Shown here piece after piece: positions 1-5,721 of a DNA stretch of 5,721 nucleotides (positions within the stretch are counted from its first letter, which is position 1; each line of letters starts with the position of its first letter). A program made the position numbers and the translations under genes. Under the pieces are notes generated by a model, which was given only the letters and a program-made list of their open reading frames with translations, was not told the origin of the DNA and did no database searches. Location: contig JAPJPH010000046.1 in assembly GCA_030825745.1 (NCBI GenBank), forward strand, positions 1 through 5,721, in the 5' to 3' direction. This DNA comes from Anaerococcus sp. (GTDB lineage: Bacteria; Bacillota; Clostridia; Tissierellales; Peptoniphilaceae).

Positions 1-1
1 A

Positions 2-55
2 AAACATATGAAAAAAATTGGTTTAAAGGAAATTAATAATGGTAAAGACAATTAA
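2..55 (+). CDS. C-terminal end of an upstream gene, possibly Maf (partial, 5' end outside window)
   Basis: Reading from base 2, the frame is open for 17 codons and ends in TAA at 53-55, giving a basic tail (K-H-M-K-K-I-G-L-K-E-I then N-N-G-K-D-N). This resembles the short amphipathic end of Maf-family nucleotide pyrophosphatases, and maf lies directly upstream of radC-mreBCD in many Firmicutes. If correct, it overlaps the radC start by 17 bases. The alternative frame from base 1 also stays open until TAA at 34-36 and would leave a 2-base gap, so the frame choice is not secure. The identification rests on gene order and a short tail only. The catalytic part of the protein lies outside the window. 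Confidence 0.4.
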   Translation, partial: KHMKKIGLKEINNGKDN

Positions 56-719
56 AGATATTGATTTAGAAGATAGGCCTAGAGAAAAACTTGCTAAACT
101 TGGAAAAGATAAATTAAGCGATGAGGAATTATTGGCAATAATTTTATCTACAGGGACTAAAAATGTTAATGCCCTAGAATTAGCTAGACAAATATTAGAT
201 TCATTTACTCCAGAAGAGTTATTAGAGGTTGATGTTTATGAACTTAATAGAATAAATGGTATAAAATTAGCCAAGGCTAGTAAGATAGTAGCAAGTATCC
301 AGCTAGGAAAAAGACTAAGTAAAAAAGTAGTTTATAAAAAAATAAAAACAATATCATCTAGTGAAGATGCCTATAAATATGTAAGGGATAATTTAGAGTT
401 TAGAAAGAAAGAACATTTTTATACTATTTTTTTAAATAGTAAAAATGATATAATAGCTACAGAAGAAATTTCTATAGGGGATTTGACATCAACAATAGTA
501 AATCCAAGGGAAGTTTTTAGACCAGCAATTAAAAAATCAGCCAGTTCAATTATAATAATACATAATCACCCAAGTGGAAATCCAACTCCATCAAAAGAAG
601 ATTTTATTATTACAAATAGACTAGTTGAATGTGGCAAACTTTTAGATATAAAGGTCCTTGACCATTTAATTATAGGAAATGATTCCTATTATAGTTTTAA
701 AAAAGAAGCAAAGATGTGA
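39..719 (+). CDS. radC: RadC-family JAMM/MPN domain protein (UPF0758)
   Basis: This is a complete 226-residue protein, the usual length for the family. Residues 1-95 form the N-terminal RadC region: the RPREKL signature at 13-18, the L-S-D-E-E-L-L-A-I-I-L-x-T-G-T segment at 26-40, and a helix-hairpin-helix-like stretch around 69-83 (RINGIKLAKASKI). Residues 105-226 are the MPN domain. The metal-binding JAMM motif is intact: H175-x-H177-P-S179-G with D188 downstream in P-S-K-E-D, a candidate glutamate at 142/143, and the family blocks PREVF (156-160) and VLDHLI (206-211). All predicted catalytic residues for a zinc-dependent MPN+ hydrolase are therefore present. The real cellular role is unsettled: the old link to DNA repair from the E. 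coli radC allele was later disputed. The start is supported by AAGGA at 26-30, eight bases upstream. The mreB start follows after a 12-base gap, so the two are probably co-transcribed. Confidence 0.93.
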   Translation: MVKTIKDIDLEDRPREKLAKLGKDKLSDEELLAIILSTGTKNVNALELARQILDSFTPEELLEVDVYELNRINGIKLAKASKIVASIQLGKRLSKKVVYKKIKTISSSEDAYKYVRDNLEFRKKEHFYTIFLNSKNDIIATEEISIGDLTSTIVNPREVFRPAIKKSASSIIIIHNHPSGNPTPSKEDFIITNRLVECGKLLDIKVLDHLIIGNDSYYSFKKEAKM

Positions 720-731
720 GGGAGATAGGTA

Positions 732-1742
732 ATGAAATTTAGATTTTTGGCTACAGATTTTGCAATAGATCTGGGAAGTAGCAACATATTGGTATATAAA
801 AAAAATGAGGGAATAATTGCAAATGAACCAAGCGTTATAGTCTTAGACGATAATAGTAGCAAGGTTTTAGCTGTAGGAGATGAGGCAAAGGAAATGATTG
901 GTAAAACCAACCAAAGTTTTCAAGTAGTAAAGCCTGTTGTAAATGGAGCTATAACAAATTTCAACTTAACAGAGGCCTTATTAAATTATTTTTTTAAAAA
1001 GGTAAATGAGGGTATGAGCGTCCTTCAGGCAAAATCTATTATAACAACCTCGCTTTCAATAACAGATATCCAAGCTAGGGCCATAGAAGATGCAGCATTA
1101 CATGCAGGTAGTAGAGATATAATTTTAATAGACCAATCCTTAGCTAGTGCCTATGGTATGGGTTTAGATGCTGATAAATCATCTGGAATACTTCTGTTAA
1201 ACCTTGGTGCAGGTGTTAGTGAAGTATCTGTAATAGCCTTAAATTCAGTAATAGCATATAAAAGTGTAAACAAGGGTGGGGATTATATAGACCAACTTAT
1301 AATTGATTACCTAAAGGAAAATCACTCATTAGAAGTTGGAGAAAATACAGCTGAATATATAAAAAATGAGCTAGCATCACTAAGGGTTAAAGATAAAGAT
1401 AACTCACTTAGTATAGATGGAAAAGATATACTTAGTGCTAAACCTAAGAGTATAACCTTAAAATCATCTGACCTAATTGATTGTATACTGCCATATTCTG
1501 ATATGATTATAGACATGATCTATGAGGTACTTGAAAAATGCCCGCCAGAGCTTACTTCAGACATAAAGAAAAAAGGTATAGCCTTAACAGGTGGTGTATC
1601 AAAGTTAAAGGGAATGTCAGATGCTATTAAAAATAAGACAAATTTAAATATAATACAAAGCGAAGATCCTCTTACAGATGCAATAAGAGGGGCTGGTATT
1701 ATACTTGAAGATTTAAGTAGATATGACAAATATCGTAAGTAG
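732..1742 (+). CDS. mreB: MreB-family actin-like protein with degenerate ATPase site
   Basis: This 336-residue protein has the normal MreB length and belongs to the actin-like family that forms membrane-bound filaments organising the elongation machinery. Conserved landmarks run in order: phosphate-1 loop A-I-D13-L-G-S-S-N, N-E-P-S-V (31-35), V-L-A-V-G-D-E-A-K-x-M-I-G (45-57), a hydrophobic V97-L98 where MreB carries its membrane-insertion loop, G-G-D-Y-I-D187, G-E-N-T-A-E-x-I-K (203-211), P-P-E-L-x-x-D-I (271-278), the adenosine motif L-T-G-G-V (285-289), and E-D-P-L-T (311-315). Key catalytic positions are altered. The usual L-I-E-E-P reads L-I-D-Q135-S. The phosphate-2 loop, normally D-I-G-G-G-T-T-E/D-V, reads N157-L-G-A-G-V162-S-E-V. 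It may therefore bind nucleotide but hydrolyse it poorly. GGGAG at 720-724, seven bases from ATG, supports the start. It sits in the standard mreBCD order, so it is probably the operon's own MreB; Mbl or another paralogue cannot be excluded. Confidence 0.9.
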   Translation: MKFRFLATDFAIDLGSSNILVYKKNEGIIANEPSVIVLDDNSSKVLAVGDEAKEMIGKTNQSFQVVKPVVNGAITNFNLTEALLNYFFKKVNEGMSVLQAKSIITTSLSITDIQARAIEDAALHAGSRDIILIDQSLASAYGMGLDADKSSGILLLNLGAGVSEVSVIALNSVIAYKSVNKGGDYIDQLIIDYLKENHSLEVGENTAEYIKNELASLRVKDKDNSLSIDGKDILSAKPKSITLKSSDLIDCILPYSDMIIDMIYEVLEKCPPELTSDIKKKGIALTGGVSKLKGMSDAIKNKTNLNIIQSEDPLTDAIRGAGIILEDLSRYDKYRK

Positions 1743-1749
1743 GTAATTT

Positions 1750-2643
1750 ATGGCATACAGAAGAAAAAAGAAAAACAATAAAGACTTTTTTATTACAGTT
1801 GTATTACTAATAGCCTTAATTATAATATCATCCTTTAGTTCTAATATTAATAAGACGGGTTCAAATATAGCAAACACTATATTTTCTCCCATAGAAAAAT
1901 TTACTTACTCTGTTAGTTCTGAAATAATAGAACAAGTAGAAAAATCTCTAGGATCTAAAGAAACTAGGGCAGCAGTCCAAAAACTTGAAGAAGATAATAA
2001 GGCTTTGGAGATAGAAAATGCAAGATTAAGCTCTATTATAGCCAAGTCTGACTTTTTAGAAAGTGAGAAAGAAGCTTTGGAAAATTCATCAAATGATTAT
2101 CTAAAAGCAAAGGTTGTAAATACTGATACTAACTCAATGACTGCAAACTTTACTATAGATAAAGGGAAAAAAGATGGAATTGAAGTAAATGACATTATAT
2201 TACAAGCTATTGATGATAGCACTTATTATACAGGATTAGTAGGAAAAGTAACTGAAGTTTATGAAACAACTTCAAGGGTAGAGACAATAAACTCTACTTC
2301 TAATGATGTATCTTTTATCAACTCAAAAAGTGGTGATTACGGTGTCATAGATACCTTTACTAAAAATACCATACAAGGATATATGCTAAATGTAGATAGT
2401 GAAGTAGATAATACAGATGTCCTACTAACAAGTGGTTTAGGTGGAGTCTATCCATACGGAATCTATATAGGTACTGTAAGTAATGTAACAATGAGTAGAG
2501 ATTCACTTAGAAAAAATTTAGCTTTAAAATCCCCAGTTGATTTTTCACATATATATAGGGTTTTGGTGCTAAAAAAGACTAGTGATTATGATGTAGATGA
2601 AGTTATAGACAATGAAGATTATGAAGGAGAAGAAAATGAATAA
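1750..2643 (+). CDS. mreC: Rod shape-determining protein MreC
   Basis: This 297-residue protein is of typical MreC length and is an elongasome scaffold that spans the membrane once and contacts PBP2 outside the cell. A basic cytoplasmic N-terminus (Y-R-R-K-K-K-N-N-K) precedes one membrane segment at about 13-29, then a helical region with a heptad-like coiled coil at about 72-112. The C-terminal beta-barrel domain follows from about 118. Its family signatures are clear: L-L-T-S-G-L-G-G-V-Y-P-Y-G-I-x-I-G at 225-241 and P-V-D-F-S-H-x-x-R-V-L-V-L at 262-274. The last 20 residues are strongly acidic (11 Asp/Glu). The ATG follows the mreB stop by seven bases. Only a weak AGGT (1741-1744) precedes it and the next in-frame ATG is at residue 130, so translation probably depends on coupling to mreB. 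The last eight bases overlap mreD. Confidence 0.94.
   Translation: MAYRRKKKNNKDFFITVVLLIALIIISSFSSNINKTGSNIANTIFSPIEKFTYSVSSEIIEQVEKSLGSKETRAAVQKLEEDNKALEIENARLSSIIAKSDFLESEKEALENSSNDYLKAKVVNTDTNSMTANFTIDKGKKDGIEVNDIILQAIDDSTYYTGLVGKVTEVYETTSRVETINSTSNDVSFINSKSGDYGVIDTFTKNTIQGYMLNVDSEVDNTDVLLTSGLGGVYPYGIYIGTVSNVTMSRDSLRKNLALKSPVDFSHIYRVLVLKKTSDYDVDEVIDNEDYEGEENE
2625..2629 (+). promoter_or_regulatory. Shine-Dalgarno site for mreD, inside mreC
   Basis: AGGAG, within A-A-G-G-A-G-A, lies six bases before the ATG at 2636. This decides the mreD start in favour of 2636 over the in-frame ATGs at 2612 and 2621, the latter of which overlaps the ribosome binding site itself. The site is formed by the last codons of mreC (Glu-Gly-Glu). 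Confidence 0.85.
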
Positions 2644-3127
2644 GTTTAAAACATTTTTACTACTTTTAGTATCTTTTATTTTACAGACTTCAATATTCTC
2701 AAAAATAAGTATATTTAATGCAAATATAAATATTCTTATCCCCGCTATAGTTTCACTATCACAAATTTTAAGGGGAAAAACAAGTAATTACTCAGCTTTA
2801 ATTGTTGGGCTTATTGAGGATTTTCTATTGACATCATTCATTGGAATAAGAGCCCTATCATATTATTTGATGTCATATATAATAAGTAATGAGTCCTTTA
2901 AAGTAGGTAAGGATAAAAAAAGCGGCTTTATACTAAGCTTTGGATTTAGTATATTTAACTTTGTCTTGGTAACTGGAATATATTATATCTTGGGAAATCC
3001 TACAACTGATTTAGGTGGATATTTTCCTGTAGCGTTACTAATAGAAGCATTTTTAAATGCTATTATATACCTAATCTATAATAAAATTATTAGAAAAATA
3101 ATGTATGTTCCTACTTATAGGATATAA
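2636..3127 (+). CDS. mreD: Rod shape-determining protein MreD
   Basis: This 163-residue, very hydrophobic protein is the integral membrane partner of MreC in the elongasome. Hydrophobic segments lie at about 5-21, 30-46, 52-70, 72-84, 97-119 and 129-149. The segment G-L-I-E-D-F-L-L at 58-65, followed by G70-I-R-A-L-S-Y-Y at 70-77, matches the Gly/Asp...Gly pattern typical of MreD, and the tail is short and basic (I-R-K-I-M). Length is as expected for the family. A longer reading from ATG 2612 would add eight charged residues without its own ribosome site, so I chose 2636. The start overlaps the mreC stop (ATGAATAA), which implies translational coupling and near 1:1 production. Identification rests on topology, these motifs and position between mreC and PBP2, because MreD sequences diverge quickly. 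Confidence 0.9.
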   Translation: MNKFKTFLLLLVSFILQTSIFSKISIFNANINILIPAIVSLSQILRGKTSNYSALIVGLIEDFLLTSFIGIRALSYYLMSYIISNESFKVGKDKKSGFILSFGFSIFNFVLVTGIYYILGNPTTDLGGYFPVALLIEAFLNAIIYLIYNKIIRKIMYVPTYRI

Positions 3128-3128
3128 T

Positions 3129-3135
3129 GGGGGAG
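3129..3135 (+). promoter_or_regulatory. Shine-Dalgarno site for the PBP2 gene
   Basis: GGGGGAG lies seven bases before TTG at 3143, in the 15-base gap after mreD. An in-frame TAA at 3137-3139 rules out any upstream start, and the first in-frame ATG (residue 31) would delete the membrane anchor. TTG is therefore the start. Confidence 0.85.
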
Positions 3136-3142
3136 ATAACTT

Positions 3143-5721
3143 TTGAGAAAAAGAAAAGAAAATAGGTTAATATTTATACAAATTATAGTAGTACTAGCCT
3201 TCTTGGCTATTGCTATAAGGCTCTTTAATGTTATGATGGTTCAAGGGGATTATTATAGAGACCTATCTGATAATAGGAAAGTCAAAGAGGTAGATGAAAT
3301 TGCAAGTAGGGGAAATATTTATGATAGAAATGGCAAAATACTTGCAACAAGCTCTCCATCATTTGCAATTCAATTATACAAAGATCAATTAAGTAATTTA
3401 AAAACTGATAAAAAAATTAGAAATATTTCTAATTTAGTAGATATCCTAGAAGAAGATGGAGTAAATTACACAGAAGATTTTAATATTAGGCTAAACTCAT
3501 TTCAATATAAGAATATAGATGATTATTTCAAAGAAAGCGATATGCCTCTAGATAAGGTAACAGACCTAATCATAGATAATAATCTAATATTTGACTTTAT
3601 CACAAGCACTTATGTCAATGAAAATATTAGATATGAAACTTTAAATACAGCCCTACTTGCCCTAAAAAAGAGGGGGATAGACATACCAGCCCAAGTAGGT
3701 CAAAAAGATGGAGAATTAGAAGTTAGTTTTAAGAAAAACGCCCCTAACAAATTAAAGTCTATATCTGCAAGTGTAGATGATGACCCATTAGATGTAATAT
3801 ATAGGGCAATTGGAGATGATAGATCAGTAATCCAATCTATACTTCAAAATTCTCACGCTAGGAAACTTGCCTATGACTTATTAGAAGAAAATGGGCTTGT
3901 TGGTGATTTAATAATAAAGGATTATGCAATAAAAGCAGATGAATCCTATACAGAAAAAAAGGCTAGACTTCATAAGGTTTATCCTAATATAACCTTTGAA
4001 AGTAAAGCTAGTGATGATTTTTATGAGATAGTAAAAAACTCTACAATAGAGGATGTCTTAAAAAAAGCAAGTGTTGGAGATGATGGCCAGTATATAATAC
4101 CTGCTGATATCCTAATAGAAAAGCTTGAAAATAAAGGCATATATGCCAACTTTGAAACTGAGGTTATAACTGAAAGCCAAGATGATAAAAATACTTATTC
4201 AGTTGATGTTAGCTTTAAAAATCCACAAGCGGGCCAACCTATAGAAGAACTTGCAAAACTAGCAGATGAAAACGGACTTTTAAAACCTCTTATATTATCA
4301 GAAGATGTAAAATATATGGCTCAAAATTCAAATACAGCTGCCAATATATACCCATCAATAGATATAACAGATGAGGATTATAAAAACTGGGAATATACCT
4401 TTAGCAAAGATAAGGTAGACTTTTATACCTATTATGCACAAAAAGATAAGGTCAATCCAACAGATGATATAGTAAAATTATTAAAAAAAGAAAAAGATCC
4501 TGAGAAAATTTTTGCTTATCTAAAAAAAGTTAACAACTTACAAGGTCATAACAAATTTGAGGCTGTTGGTATATTAACAATAGAAAACATCTTAAATAAA
4601 CAAGGTAACTATGGATATAGACCTATAAATGTAGTTTATAATATAGATGAATCTACTGTATTAAAGATAAAAGAAAAGATAGACCAAGATGCTGGTATAG
4701 TGGTTGAAACTATACCTATAAGAAATTATCCAAACAGGTATGTAGCTAGTCATATTTTGGGATATATGGGTCCTATTGCAACAGAAAATGAAGTTGATAA
4801 GTATGTAAATGAAAGAGGTTACCTGAGAGATGAAATCATAGGAAAAACTGGTATAGAGGAAAGCTATGAAGATAACTTAAAGGGTAAAAATGGTAGGAGC
4901 CTAGTTACTGTAGATTCTAATGGTAATAGAAAATCAACTATTTCACAAACTACATCAGAACCGGGTGATGACTTATACCTATCTATAGATTTAGACCTAC
5001 AAAAACAAGCTGAACAATCACTTAGGGGTGTATTAAAGTCAATTAGTACTGGAGAAAACTACGAGTCAGACTACGGATCCTTTACCCCATATCAACCAAC
5101 AAAACATGCCCAAAGTGGGGCTGTAGTAGTATCTGATGTAAAAACTGGAGAGGTCCTAGCCATGGCATCTCTACCAGATTATGATCCAAATATATTTTCT
5201 ACAGGTATATCTTCATCAGATTGGGAAAATTTACAGGTCGATGAGGGATCAGGTCCTCTTGTACCTAGACCTATGTTAAATATAGCAACCCAAACTGCAG
5301 TTATGCCAGGATCAACATTTAAACTGGTATCATCATTAGCTGCCCTAGAAAAAGGCTTAGACCCACTGGCAACAAATTATTGTCATGGATTTTTGGACAT
5401 AGGAAATAGAAGATTTTCTTGTCTAATATGGTCAGAAACAGGCTCTACCAATGGAGAAGAAAACTTATATGGGGCTATTAGAGATTCATGTAACTACTAT
5501 TTCTATACTCTAGCACTAGGAGAAAATCCTGAAGATGGAGACACCCTAGGGGTAAAATTAGAGCTAAATGATATAAGAGCAACTGCCGAAAAACTTGGTC
5601 TGGGTGAGAAAACAGGTATAGAAATTAACATACCAAGTGAGGCAACAGGTAATATACCAAGTGTAAGCAAAAAAGTTGAAGTAACTAAAACAATGCTAAA
5701 AAAGTACTTGGAAAACAACTT
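3143..5721 (+). CDS. mrdA: Penicillin-binding protein 2 (class B transpeptidase), partial, runs off the window
   Basis: I translated frame 2 by hand from TTG 3143; it is open to the last base, giving 859 complete codons. This elongation-specific DD-transpeptidase cross-links peptidoglycan outside the membrane, normally with RodA, and is controlled by MreC/MreD. A basic N-terminus precedes one membrane anchor (about 9-25). S-R-G-N-I-Y-D-R-N-G-K-I-L (55-67) is the usual PBP segment just after the anchor. After a long middle region come N-Y-P-N-R-Y-V-A-S-H-I-L-G-Y-M-G (528-543) and G-K-T-G-I-E-E-S-Y-E (567-576). The transpeptidase domain begins near 655 with G-A-V-V-V-S-D-V-K-T-G-E-V-L-A-M-A-S (659-676). 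The catalytic serine box is S724-T-F-K727 and the second box is S782-C-N784. The third box, K-T/S-G, lies beyond the window. E. coli PBP2 has about 630 residues with its serine near 330; here the serine is at 724, the excess being in residues about 75-525. Large PBP2 proteins do occur in clostridia, so size alone does not imply a fusion. Confidence 0.93.
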   Translation, partial: MRKRKENRLIFIQIIVVLAFLAIAIRLFNVMMVQGDYYRDLSDNRKVKEVDEIASRGNIYDRNGKILATSSPSFAIQLYKDQLSNLKTDKKIRNISNLVDILEEDGVNYTEDFNIRLNSFQYKNIDDYFKESDMPLDKVTDLIIDNNLIFDFITSTYVNENIRYETLNTALLALKKRGIDIPAQVGQKDGELEVSFKKNAPNKLKSISASVDDDPLDVIYRAIGDDRSVIQSILQNSHARKLAYDLLEENGLVGDLIIKDYAIKADESYTEKKARLHKVYPNITFESKASDDFYEIVKNSTIEDVLKKASVGDDGQYIIPADILIEKLENKGIYANFETEVITESQDDKNTYSVDVSFKNPQAGQPIEELAKLADENGLLKPLILSEDVKYMAQNSNTAANIYPSIDITDEDYKNWEYTFSKDKVDFYTYYAQKDKVNPTDDIVKLLKKEKDPEKIFAYLKKVNNLQGHNKFEAVGILTIENILNKQGNYGYRPINVVYNIDESTVLKIKEKIDQDAGIVVETIPIRNYPNRYVASHILGYMGPIATENEVDKYVNERGYLRDEIIGKTGIEESYEDNLKGKNGRSLVTVDSNGNRKSTISQTTSEPGDDLYLSIDLDLQKQAEQSLRGVLKSISTGENYESDYGSFTPYQPTKHAQSGAVVVSDVKTGEVLAMASLPDYDPNIFSTGISSSDWENLQVDEGSGPLVPRPMLNIATQTAVMPGSTFKLVSSLAALEKGLDPLATNYCHGFLDIGNRRFSCLIWSETGSTNGEENLYGAIRDSCNYYFYTLALGENPEDGDTLGVKLELNDIRATAEKLGLGEKTGIEINIPSEATGNIPSVSKKVEVTKTMLKKYLENN

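Noticed and set aside
127..146. Inverted repeat AATTATT-GGC-AATAATT followed by a short T run in radC.
   Set aside because: It encodes the conserved E-L-L-A-I-I-L segment of RadC and has a weak A/T stem, so it is not credible as a terminator.
422..441. Perfect inverted repeat (8-base arms TACTATTT/AAATAGTA, loop TTTT) inside radC.
   Set aside because: It is almost pure A/T, lies within conserved coding sequence and is not followed by a U tract; expected by chance in such AT-rich DNA, so not a terminator or operator.
689..910. Reverse-strand open frames, here and at 1322-1516, 1520-1729 and 5503-5718.
   Set aside because: Each lies opposite a well-supported conserved gene and shows low-complexity Ser/Phe/Ile-rich translations with no family features: antisense shadows.
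986..998. T7-A5 homopolymer run in mreB that could cause slippage or signal a frameshift.
   Set aside because: The frame continues with clear MreB motifs on both sides, so there is no sign of frameshift or programmed slippage.
2612..2635. Longer MreD start at 2612 (eight extra residues).
   Set aside because: It has no ribosome site of its own, and the AGGAG at 2625-2629 is ideally spaced for 2636.
3128..3142. Possible promoter or terminator between mreD and the PBP2 gene.
   Set aside because: Only 15 bases are present and they are occupied by the ribosome binding site; no hairpin or promoter boxes fit.
4844..5617. Three K-T-G triplets in PBP2 (residues 568-570, 667-669, 823-825) that could be taken for the active-site KTG box.
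   Set aside because: The first is in the G-K-T-G-I-E-E dimerisation-region motif, the second precedes the catalytic serine, and the third belongs to the conserved G-L-G-E-K-T-G-I-E block only about 40 residues after SxN. The true box should follow further downstream, outside the window.

Overview
The window is a compact, one-strand (+) gene cluster from a low-GC Gram-positive bacterium. The base composition is strongly AT-rich, codon use favours A/T-ending codons and AGA/AGG for arginine, Shine-Dalgarno sites are mostly strong, and the order (Maf-like end)-radC-mreB-mreC-mreD-PBP2 is the classical Firmicutes cell-shape cluster. My best guess is an anaerobic clostridial lineage, possibly Peptoniphilaceae (Anaerococcus or relatives). 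That guess rests on sequence style and gene order, not on a search.

Layout: bases 1-55 hold the last codons of an upstream gene, probably maf, overlapping the start of radC. radC (39-719) encodes a complete JAMM/MPN-domain protein. mreB (732-1742) encodes an actin-like protein, mreC (1750-2643) a membrane-anchored coiled-coil scaffold protein, and mreD (2636-3127) a small polytopic membrane protein. From 3143 a TTG-initiated frame stays open to the last base (5721). It encodes a very large class B penicillin-binding protein 2 (PBP2/MrdA); 859 complete codons are present, and the active-site KTG box and C-terminus lie beyond the window. Complete genes are separated by at most 15 bases or overlap, with no visible terminator or promoter, so the window reads as the middle of one operon. 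There is no gene-free stretch over 300 bases, and I see no RNA gene, mobile element or CRISPR array.

How the genes work together: MreB, MreC, MreD and PBP2 are the core of the elongasome (Rod complex). MreB organises the machinery on the inner membrane face. MreC and MreD link it across the membrane and regulate PBP2, which cross-links peptidoglycan, normally partnered with the glycosyltransferase RodA (not in this window). RadC is a conserved genomic neighbour of unclear cellular role.

Most notable: the MreB keeps the overall family pattern but has lost several nucleotide-hydrolysis residues (catalytic Glu to Gln, phosphate-2 Asp to Asn, phosphate-2 Thr to Val), suggesting a slow or inactive ATPase in an otherwise intact elongasome operon. 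The PBP2 is also much larger than the E. coli type, with about 450 residues between its N-terminal conserved segment and the next recognisable PBP2 motif, possibly containing a diverged internal duplication.
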